NCBI GenBank assembly: GCA_021826565.1
Contig: JAKAZJ010000140.1
Location: 1 to 5,990 of the forward strand
Direction: 5' to 3'
Length of the DNA stretch: 5,990 bases
From: Pseudomonadota bacterium
GTDB lineage: Bacteria; Pseudomonadota; Alphaproteobacteria; Acetobacterales; Acetobacteraceae
The notes beneath the pieces were generated by a model that was given only the letters and a program-made list of their open reading frames with translations, had not been told where the DNA came from and ran no database searches. The translations under genes and the position numbers were made by a program. Positions 1 to 5,273 of this stretch are shown in pieces; within the stretch, counting starts at the first letter, position 1, and the number at the start of each line of letters is the position of its first letter.

Positions 1-672
1 CACGACGGCCTCGATAGGCTTGTTGCCGTCGATGAAGGGCCAGGGCGCGATCGAGCCGCTGGTACGACGCGTACGCAGACAGGCGTGGTCACGTAGATCA
101 CCGATGCACTCCGGTCGGTTCCGCCCGCGCAGATAATCGGGGCTGCCAACCACCACGAACTGGAACGGTGGTGTCAGCGGCACGGCTACCATATCGGGTG
201 CTACGAACTGGCCGGGACGGATACCGGCGTCGAAGCCGCCGGCCGCAAGATCGACCTGCTCCGGGCTCGCGGCAATCTCCACCTCGATCTCGGGATAGGC
301 CTGGCAGAAAGACACGATCAGCGGCTCCAGCAGGATCGGCACCACGGCGCGCGGCACCGAGAGGCGCAGCAACCCGGCCGGACGCTGCCCGAGCCCACGC
401 GCGGCCTCTCCCGCGGCGACCAGCTCTTCGAAGGCAGGCTTCGCGCGTGAAAGGAAGCGTTCGCCGGCTTCGGTCAGTCCCACGCTGCGCGTTGTACGGG
501 TGAAAAGCGCGGCGCCAAGGCGCGTTTCAAGCGCACGTACCGCCTGGCTCATCGCCGACGGTGTCACCCCAAGTTCCGCGGCCGCCCGGCGAAAGCTGCG
601 GTGCTGGGCGACGCGCAGGAACGCCTCGACGCCATCGAGCGCGCTGCGTCTGACTGTGAAGTTCTGCTTCAT
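1..672 (-). CDS. LysR-family transcriptional regulator, CrgA/DmlR-like (C-terminus cut by window edge)
   Basis: DNA-binding transcription regulator. The 224 visible codons run without a stop from ATG at 672 to the left edge; LysR proteins are usually about 300 residues, so roughly the last quarter is missing. Residues 11-70 form the winged helix-turn-helix: 'ALDGVEAFLRVAQHRSF', the recognition segment 'ELGVTPSAMSQAVRALE' and the wing 'LFTRTTRSVGLTEAG'. From about residue 100 ('GLLRLSVPRAVVP') the periplasmic-binding-protein-like effector domain begins, with 'FDAGIRPG' (148-154), 'VGSPDYL' (175-181) and 'HACLRTRRTSG' (196-206), typical of the CrgA/DmlR-like subgroup. The start was chosen because the helix-turn-helix follows at the usual distance; only a weak GGCGGGG precedes it. 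It is divergent from the membrane protein gene at 750, the classical arrangement in which a LysR protein controls its neighbour and itself. The effector cannot be deduced. The family call is secure; the regulatory target is inference. Confidence 0.95.
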   Translation of the reverse strand, partial: MKQNFTVRRSALDGVEAFLRVAQHRSFRRAAAELGVTPSAMSQAVRALETRLGAALFTRTTRSVGLTEAGERFLSRAKPAFEELVAAGEAARGLGQRPAGLLRLSVPRAVVPILLEPLIVSFCQAYPEIEVEIAASPEQVDLAAGGFDAGIRPGQFVAPDMVAVPLTPPFQFVVVGSPDYLRGRNRPECIGDLRDHACLRTRRTSGSIAPWPFIDGNKPIEAVV

Positions 673-685
673 GCCCCGCCAACAT

Positions 686-710
686 TATCGCCGATACTCG
701 TGCGCGGATA
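686..710. promoter_or_regulatory. Candidate LysR operator between the divergent genes
   Basis: The 77-bp spacer between the two divergent start codons contains the perfect 11-bp palindrome TATCGCCGATA at 686-696. The further half-site-like CGCGGATA at 703-710 forms, with TATCGCCG at 686-693, an imperfect inverted repeat spaced by 9 bases. LysR regulators usually bind interrupted dyads of T-N11-A type; this dyad has T-N9-A spacing, so it fits the idea but not the exact consensus. No convincing -35/-10 pair was found on either strand of the spacer. Assignment to the adjacent regulator is inference from position and symmetry. Confidence 0.4.
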
Positions 711-749
711 GTCTCCCTATGTCTGCGGTCTTCACCTGGAGATCAGCCG

Positions 750-1598
750 ATGACCGCCGCAGCCATTGGCGCCGATATCATCCCGCCACGTCCGGCCTGG
801 CGCAGCCTGCTCTGGATGGTGCCGTTGACGATCCTGTGGGTTGCGTTGATCGAACGGGAACCGCTCATCCAGACCAGCGGCGTCCCGACCTCGGGCCATC
901 AGCTGGCGGCCCATGCACTCATGGCGATCGGTCTGTGGCTCGGTCTCGAAAGCACCAGCCTGACGCCCGACCAGCGCCGCGTGACCTGGCTCGGGGTCAT
1001 GATTCCCTACACACTCTGGTTCGCCGTCGCCTGGAGTGCCGCGATCGGCGGCGCCTTCCGCCCCGGTGCCTCAGCCTTTCCGGCGCTGCCGGCGGCGATC
1101 TTCCTGCCGCTGATCATTGGCCTGCCGCTGTTGCTGGCATCGAGGCGGATCGGGCAGGTGCTCGACGCGATGCCGGCGAGCTGGCTGGTTGCCCTTCAGC
1201 TTTACCGCGTGTTCGGCATCTGGGCGCTTGCCGCCTGGCTGCGCGGGGCGCTGCCCGGCGCGTTCGCGCTGCCGGCGGGATTGGGCGATGCGCTGACCGG
1301 GCTGCTCGCCGTGCCCGCGGCCATCGCGGTCGCGACCGGCACGGCGCGGGGAAGACGGGCGGCGATCGCCTGGAATATCCTGGGCCTCACCGATTTCACG
1401 GTCGCGATCACCCTGGGCCTCATCACCACGCCCGGCCGGTTCCAGCTGATCGTTCCGCATGTGCTGAACGGCGTCGGGGCCGGCGTTTATCCCGATGTGC
1501 TGACCCCGGCGTTCGTGGTGCCAAGCTCGATCCTGCTGCACGCCTTGTCGCTGCGCCAGCTGCGCCGCCGTAGTGGGACGGAGGCTCCGGGGTGCTAG
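750..1598 (+). CDS. Conserved multi-pass inner-membrane protein, function unknown
   Basis: A 282-residue, strongly hydrophobic protein. Apolar stretches that could be membrane helices lie at about residues 19-35, 53-66, 80-101, 113-131, 146-164, 180-197, 205-226 and 251-269, giving roughly seven or eight spans; there is no cleavable signal peptide. The most family-like stretch is at 149-186, with 'LQLYRVFGIWALAAW', then 'LPGAFALPAGLGD' and a following 'TGLLA'; 'WNILGLTDF' (208-216) comes later. I associate this pattern with uncharacterised bacterial membrane proteins but cannot name a family with certainty. Charged positions inside the apolar core (R153, D180, D215) could matter for function. 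The start is supported by GGAG at 738-741, eight bases before the ATG. The gene is divergent from the LysR regulator and is probably its target. No transporter signature or catalytic motif was recognised, so no reaction is assigned. The tail is short and arginine-rich (residues 269-274). Confidence 0.85.
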   Translation: MTAAAIGADIIPPRPAWRSLLWMVPLTILWVALIEREPLIQTSGVPTSGHQLAAHALMAIGLWLGLESTSLTPDQRRVTWLGVMIPYTLWFAVAWSAAIGGAFRPGASAFPALPAAIFLPLIIGLPLLLASRRIGQVLDAMPASWLVALQLYRVFGIWALAAWLRGALPGAFALPAGLGDALTGLLAVPAAIAVATGTARGRRAAIAWNILGLTDFTVAITLGLITTPGRFQLIVPHVLNGVGAGVYPDVLTPAFVVPSSILLHALSLRQLRRRSGTEAPGC

Positions 1599-1608
1599 AC
1601 GCGCGTCT
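1597..1608. repeat. Perfect 12-bp palindrome AGACGCGCGTCT at the convergent gene end
   Basis: This palindrome overlaps the last two bases of the membrane protein's stop codon and lies in the 54-bp gap between two convergent genes. It has no loop and no following T-run, so it is not a standard intrinsic terminator. I see no better terminator in the gap; a weak GGGC/GCCC pairing further right also lacks a T-run. A role in transcription termination or protein binding is possible but unsupported. Confidence 0.3.
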
Positions 1609-1652
1609 CGGCCGATATGGAAGCAGGGGCAGCCGCCCGACAGGCGCCCGCG

Positions 1653-2537
1653 TCATGACCCGCCGTGGCTGCCGCCGATCGCATCCAGCCGTTCCAGTGC
1701 GTCATGGGGCAACGCCAATTCACCCGCCGTCAGGTTTTCCCGCAGATGCGCGACCGAGGACGTGCCCGGGATCAGCAGGATGTTGGGTGCGCGCTGCAAC
1801 AGCCAGGCAAGGGCGGTCTGCATCGGCGTCGCGCCCAGATGCGCGGCAACCTCCGACAGCGTCGATGATTGCAGCGGCGTAAAGCCGCCCAGCGGGAAGA
1901 ACGGCACATAGGCGATGCCCATCCCCGCCAGCGCGCCAATCAGCGCGTCGTCGGCCCGATGCACCAGGTTGTAATGGTTCTGGACGCACACCACCGGGGC
2001 GATCGCGCGCGCTTCCGCGATCTGCGCCGCGGTCGCGTTGCTCAGACCCAGATGGCGGATCAGCCCCTGGCGGCGTAGCTCCGCCAGCGCGGAGAACGGC
2101 GCCGCGATCGAGCCTTCGCTCGGCGTGTGGACCTGGCCCATGACCCGCAGATTGACCACGTCCAGCACGTCCACACCCAGGTTCCGCAGATTGTCGTGCA
2201 CCGCGTCCGTCAGCTCCGCCGGTGCCATGGCCGGCTTCCACGAGGCGTCCGCGCCGCGCACCGCGCCCACCTTGGTCACGATCGTCAGCCCGTCCGGATA
2301 GGGGTGCAGCGCCTCGTGGATCAGCCGGTTGGTGATATGGGGGCCATAGAAGTCGCTGGTGTCGATGTGATCGACCCCGTGCGCCACCGCTGCGCGCAGC
2401 ACCGCCCGCGCCGCATCCGGGTCCTTCGGCGGCCCGAACACGCCTGGTCCGGCAAGCTGCATCGCGCCATAGCCCAGGCGGTTCACGGTACGGTGGCCCA
2501 AAGCGAATGTAGCGATGGGGGTGGCGAGGTCGGTCAT
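1653..2537 (-). CDS. pdxI: Aldo/keto reductase, PdxI (YdbC)-type pyridoxal reductase
   Basis: A 294-residue cytoplasmic NAD(P)H-dependent oxidoreductase with a TIM-barrel fold. The sequence closely parallels E. coli YdbC as I remember it: 'NRLGYGAMQLAGPGVFGPP' (19-37), 'HIDTSDFYGPH' (57-67), 'LTIVTK' (84-89), 'DVLDVVNLRVM' (123-133), 'VPFFPLGGFTPLQSSTLS' (211-228) and 'IPGTSSVAHLREN' (256-268), the last being the cofactor phosphate-binding region. YdbC was renamed PdxI and reduces pyridoxal to pyridoxine with NADPH in vitamin B6 salvage. The catalytic Asp59, Tyr64 and Lys89 are present; the usual His appears to be Asn129, a feature I believe the YdbC group shares. ATG at 2537 was chosen because GGAG (complement of 2546-2549) sits eight bases upstream and YdbC starts similarly. 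The open frame continues upstream to 2702, but that extension overlaps the PDZ gene and has no AKR character. The gene lies 64 bp downstream of the PDZ gene, possibly co-transcribed. Another aldehyde substrate is possible. Confidence 0.9.
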   Translation of the reverse strand: MTDLATPIATFALGHRTVNRLGYGAMQLAGPGVFGPPKDPDAARAVLRAAVAHGVDHIDTSDFYGPHITNRLIHEALHPYPDGLTIVTKVGAVRGADASWKPAMAPAELTDAVHDNLRNLGVDVLDVVNLRVMGQVHTPSEGSIAAPFSALAELRRQGLIRHLGLSNATAAQIAEARAIAPVVCVQNHYNLVHRADDALIGALAGMGIAYVPFFPLGGFTPLQSSTLSEVAAHLGATPMQTALAWLLQRAPNILLIPGTSSVAHLRENLTAGELALPHDALERLDAIGGSHGGS

Positions 2538-2575
2538 GTCGATGGCTCCAGGATCGGGACCCGTCGCATATGGGT

Positions 2576-2596
2576 GCGATGACGGCGCGGCATCGC
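2576..2596 (-). repeat. Small hairpin between the PDZ and pdxI genes
   Basis: GCGATG at 2576-2581 and CATCGC at 2591-2596 form a perfect six-base-pair stem with a nine-base GC-rich loop, in the 64-bp gap of the leftward gene pair. There is no T-run on the minus strand after it, so an intrinsic terminator is unlikely. It could be an mRNA processing or stability element, or chance in GC-rich DNA. The gap has no convincing separate promoter for pdxI. Confidence 0.3.
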
Positions 2597-2601
2597 CTGA
2601 T

Positions 2602-3774
2602 TCAAACGCAGGTCCCGATGCAGACCGCCGCGCGATACGCGCCGGACGCGCGGGACCAGCGGAAGCGCAGATGGGAACTCGGTGCCAGGGTGAACATCGC
2701 ACGCGCCAGCGTGCGCTGGAACGGCGCCTGGCCGTTCCGGTCGATCGTCAGCATGACGCGCGCGCCGAGGACGCCGTTCATCGCCGCCGCGATCGCCGGG
2801 CCGGTCATCCCGCGCGTCGGCCGTCCGTCGATCTGCGCGATTCGGTCGCCCGCGCGCAGCCCGGCCCGCGCCGCGGGTCCGCCGATGACGGTGGCGGTAA
2901 TCGTCGGTGCCCCGTCCCGCGTAACCACCGCGGCACCGATGCCGATCTTGCTGGTCCAGGGTCGCGCGGCATAATCGCGTTTCGTGGGCCCTACGATCAG
3001 GTCGAAATGCCCGGCCCGGCGGGTCCGCGTCACCACCAACAGATTCGCCGCGTCGGTTTCCTGGTGATCGCGCGTGCCGTCCTTGTGCCAATCCCCGGCG
3101 ATCATCTGCTGTGCGTGCATCGGCACGGCCAGGACCCGGCGCAACCGCCCTGCCTCGATCGCGTAAAGGCATAATGCGGAGAAATATCCTCCGCCTCCCG
3201 AATACATATCCTGCCAGGCGACGCGCAGCCCGAACGCCGTCTGGCCCGGGGCGATGCGATAGGGGGCGAGATCGAACCGCGCGATCCGCCCCGGCGCGAC
3301 CGGGCCGGCGGCATCTTGCGCCGCGTCCGGGGTAGGAAGATCGGTCAGCCGCCAATCGGTGGCCGCACGGATCGGCCCGCGCTTGGCGATCAGCCGCGGG
3401 GCTGCTCCGGCCCGGGCGGCGACGACGCCCAGATACACATGAAGCGGCGGTTCGCTTTTGATTTCGGGTTGCGCGCAGCGTGGGGTGGTGGGCGCGTCCG
3501 AATAGGGTGCGGCGCCGCCGGTGCAGACGATCGCCACGAACTGGCCCGGATGTCCCGGCCAGGGCTTGGCGCCGACCAGGTGGCGCGGCGCGGTGTCGGC
3601 GGCCGGCACCAGCAAGGCGACGATTTGCGCGGCGGGCAGCGCCGGCGGCACACCAAGAGCGGCCGCGCCCGGCGCCCAGGCATCGGCGCGCGTCGGCGGG
3701 AACACCGCGAGCAGCCACAGGACCGCGGCGAACGTGCCGAGCTGCAACTCAAAACGGCGGCGGAGGCTGGTCAT
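2602..3774 (-). CDS. Secreted PDZ-domain protein, otherwise uncharacterised
   Basis: A 390-residue protein, probably exported. Residues 1-32 look like a signal peptide: Arg-rich start (MTSLRRR), hydrophobic core at about 12-25, and a cleavage-type 'ADA' before Trp33. Residues 33-270 are a region I do not recognise, with four cysteines in all (84, 100 and 202 here; C385 and C389 lie in the tail, making five with them) and a 'GDWHKDGTRD' stretch (227-236) resembling a calcium-type Asp loop. Residues about 276-355 form a PDZ domain with 'IGIGAAVV', 'ITATVIGGPAARAGLRAGDRI' split across 292-312, and 'IDGRPTRGM' (315-323). PDZ domains bind peptide ends, often in envelope proteases, but no serine-protease or metalloprotease motif is visible. 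The start is supported by GGAG (complement of 3783-3786), eight bases upstream. A tail of about 35 residues follows the PDZ domain. It is followed by pdxI on the same strand and divergent from the aminotransferase gene. A role in periplasmic binding or sensing is only a guess. Confidence 0.82.
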   Translation of the reverse strand: MTSLRRRFELQLGTFAAVLWLLAVFPPTRADAWAPGAAALGVPPALPAAQIVALLVPAADTAPRHLVGAKPWPGHPGQFVAIVCTGGAAPYSDAPTTPRCAQPEIKSEPPLHVYLGVVAARAGAAPRLIAKRGPIRAATDWRLTDLPTPDAAQDAAGPVAPGRIARFDLAPYRIAPGQTAFGLRVAWQDMYSGGGGYFSALCLYAIEAGRLRRVLAVPMHAQQMIAGDWHKDGTRDHQETDAANLLVVTRTRRAGHFDLIVGPTKRDYAARPWTSKIGIGAAVVTRDGAPTITATVIGGPAARAGLRAGDRIAQIDGRPTRGMTGPAIAAAMNGVLGARVMLTIDRNGQAPFQRTLARAMFTLAPSSHLRFRWSRASGAYRAAVCIGTCV

Positions 3775-3880
3775 GGGATCGGCTCCGGAACGGTCTGCAT
3801 GGCAGGGTGATAGCGCGATTCCGCGGCACGCGACACGGCGGGCCGCGCGATGGCGCGGTGCGGTCGGGCGCGGGCGGGCC

Positions 3881-3908
3881 TTGCCGTCGCGCCCTGCCGG
3901 GTCAATAT
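3881..3908 (+). promoter_or_regulatory. Possible promoter for the aminotransferase gene
   Basis: TTGCCG at 3881-3886 and CAATAT at 3903-3908, with a 16-base spacer, are the best sigma70-like pair I could see in this region. The -10 matches the consensus at only three of six positions, so support is weak. If correct, transcription would begin near 3915 and the leader of about 125 bases would include the tandem repeat and the hairpin. Confidence 0.2.
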
Positions 3909-3930
3909 GCCGGCCAACCCGACCGTCGGT

Positions 3931-3954
3931 GCCCTGACCAGGCGCCCTGACAAG
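3931..3954 (+). repeat. Tandem 11-bp direct repeat upstream of the aminotransferase
   Basis: GCCCTGACCAG at 3931-3941 is repeated as GCCCTGACAAG at 3944-3954, ten of eleven bases identical, with a 13-base period. It lies 87 bases before the aminotransferase start codon. Direct repeats here could be a regulator's binding site or part of a structured leader. The 13-base period is not a whole helical turn, which weakens the idea of two proteins on the same DNA face. Confidence 0.45.
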
Positions 3955-3959
3955 CCAAC

Positions 3960-3984
3960 ATCGAACCGGCTATCCGGCTTCGAT
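3960..3984 (+). repeat. Strong hairpin in the aminotransferase leader region
   Basis: ATCGAACCGG at 3960-3969 pairs with CCGG (3974-3977) and TTCGAT (3979-3984), giving ten base pairs with one bulged C at 3978 and a four-base loop CTAT. It is followed by CATCACAAG, not a T-run, so it is not an obvious intrinsic terminator. It sits 56 bases before the start codon. A leader RNA element or a dyad binding site are both possible; I match it to no named riboswitch. Confidence 0.4.
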
Positions 3985-4040
3985 CATCACAAGTCCAACG
4001 CCTCGTCGGCCAGCCGGCGGGTATCAAAAGGAACGCCGTC

Positions 4041-5228
4041 ATGGATGCCTCCCCTGCCCAGCTGCGCGGGCGCGCGATCTTCGCGAATCCCGGCCCGACC
4101 AATATCCCGGACGGCATCCTGCGCGCGATCGACCGCCCGACGATCGATTTCCACGACGCCGATTTCCTGCCCGTGTATCGCGAGGTGTTCGCGGGCCTGA
4201 AGCGCGTCATCGGCACGCGGCATCATCTGTTCATGTACACCGGCTCGGGCCATGCCGCCTGGGAAGCCACGCTGACCAACCTGCTATCGCCGGGCGAGAC
4301 CATTCTGGTCCTGGAATCGGGGTATTTCTCGGAAGAATGGGGCAAAATGGCCGCCGCCCACGGGGTGGCGGTGCAGACCGTCGCCGCCGACTGGCGCCAC
4401 GGTGTGGACATCGCCGGCGTCCGCGCGGCGCTGGAAGCCGATCGCGGCCATGTCATCAAGGCGGTCTGCGTGGTGCATAACGAGACCGCGACCGGGCTGA
4501 CCATCCCGCCGGCGGAGGTGCGCGCTGCGATCGATGCCGCGAAGCACCCGGCCCTGTTCCTGGTCGATACCATCTCCTCGCTCGCCAGTCTGGACTTCCA
4601 TATGGACGATTGGGGGATCGATGCGGTGGTGGGCGGCAGCCAGAAGGGGCTGATGAACCCGACCGGCATGAGCTTCACCGCCGTGTCGGACAAGGGGATG
4701 GACGCACACCGCAAGGCGCGGCTGGGTCGGTATTATTTCGACTGGTCGGTGATGCTGACCCGCAAGCCGCATGACAGCTTCGTGGGCACGGTGCCGGTCA
4801 ATGCCTTCTACGGGCTGCGCGAGGCAGTACGGATGCTGGAGGAGGAAGGCATGGACCAGGTGGTCGCCCGCCACCACCGCCTGTCCGAGGGCGTGCGCCG
4901 GGCCGTGGCGGCCTGGAGCGGCAACAACGGCCCGCAACTGTTCTGCACCAACCCGGCGCGGGTATCGGATTCCGTCACCACGATCCTGATGCCCGAGGGC
5001 CAGGATGCCGACGCATTGCGGCGCACCGCGCGCGGGCGCTTCAACGTGAGTATGGGCGGCGGCCTGGGCAAGCTGGGCGGCAAAGTGTTCCGCATCGGCG
5101 TGATGGGGGACGTGAACGAGACGATGCTGCTGGGTGTGCTGGGCGCGGTGGAGATGTCGCTGCGGATCAACCAGGTGCCGCACGGCAAGGGCGGGGTGGA
5201 AGCGGCGATGGCGTATTTTGCGGGGTAG
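4041..5228 (+). CDS. Class V PLP-dependent aminotransferase, serine--glyoxylate / alanine--glyoxylate type
   Basis: A 395-residue cytoplasmic aminotransferase, full length for the family. These enzymes move an amino group, typically from serine or alanine to glyoxylate, giving glycine. Visible family features in order: 'NPGPTNIPDGILRAI' (16-30), the cofactor phosphate-binding 'TGSGHAAWEATLTNLLSPG' (67-85), 'HNETATG' (146-152), Asp176 in 'LVDTISSLASLDF' which should contact the pyridine nitrogen, 'GGSQKGLMNPTG' (198-209) with Lys202 as the Schiff-base lysine, 'NAFYGLREAVRML' (254-266), and 'FRIGVMGD' (350-357) whose Arg351 should bind the substrate carboxylate. ATG at 4041 is supported by AAGGA at 4028-4032, eight bases upstream. 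All catalytic residues are present, so it should be active, but donor and acceptor cannot be read from sequence: serine-glyoxylate, alanine-glyoxylate and related transaminases share these motifs. hisZ starts 45 bases downstream, suggesting a shared transcript. The gene sgaA is the closest named equivalent, not assigned here. Confidence 0.92.
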   Translation: MDASPAQLRGRAIFANPGPTNIPDGILRAIDRPTIDFHDADFLPVYREVFAGLKRVIGTRHHLFMYTGSGHAAWEATLTNLLSPGETILVLESGYFSEEWGKMAAAHGVAVQTVAADWRHGVDIAGVRAALEADRGHVIKAVCVVHNETATGLTIPPAEVRAAIDAAKHPALFLVDTISSLASLDFHMDDWGIDAVVGGSQKGLMNPTGMSFTAVSDKGMDAHRKARLGRYYFDWSVMLTRKPHDSFVGTVPVNAFYGLREAVRMLEEEGMDQVVARHHRLSEGVRRAVAAWSGNNGPQLFCTNPARVSDSVTTILMPEGQDADALRRTARGRFNVSMGGGLGKLGGKVFRIGVMGDVNETMLLGVLGAVEMSLRINQVPHGKGGVEAAMAYFAG

Positions 5229-5273
5229 GGGTGCGGTTTCCCCGCGCGGCAATCCCTGATACCAGCCGACGCC

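Larger units (their letters stand above)
3775..4040. other. 266-bp divergent intergenic region
   Basis: This region separates the leftward PDZ gene from the rightward aminotransferase gene and should hold promoters for both. The half near the PDZ gene is extremely GC-rich and includes a perfect six-base-pair hairpin (CCGCGC at 3843-3848, GCGCGG at 3853-3858, loop GATG). The half near the aminotransferase is less GC-rich and holds a tandem repeat and a hairpin listed separately. Short open frames crossing it lack a good ribosome site and resemble no protein I know, so I treat it as noncoding. No tRNA or known riboswitch was recognised. Confidence 0.6.

Noticed and set aside
500..1573. Long plus-strand open frame of 357 codons
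   Set aside because: It runs antisense to the LysR gene and out of frame through the membrane protein gene; its product is Arg/Ala/Pro-rich with no motif, as expected from a high-GC shadow frame.
2538..2702. Upstream extension of the aldo/keto reductase frame to an ATG at 2702
   Set aside because: It would overlap the end of the PDZ gene by about 100 bases, adds Ala/Pro/Arg-rich sequence without family resemblance, and the internal ATG at 2537 has a good ribosome-binding site.
2534..3718. Minus-strand open frame of 394 codons overlapping the PDZ gene
   Set aside because: The other frame carries a signal peptide, a PDZ domain and a ribosome-binding site; this one is Arg/Gly-rich with no recognisable domain.
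3771..3953. 60-codon minus-strand open frame in the divergent intergenic region
   Set aside because: No clear ribosome-binding site, low-complexity Arg/Ala/Pro composition, and it runs into the PDZ gene start in another frame.
5221..5245. GC hairpin around the aminotransferase stop codon as a terminator
   Set aside because: Only four to five base pairs in each of several alternative pairings and no T-run follows, so a terminator before hisZ is not supported.
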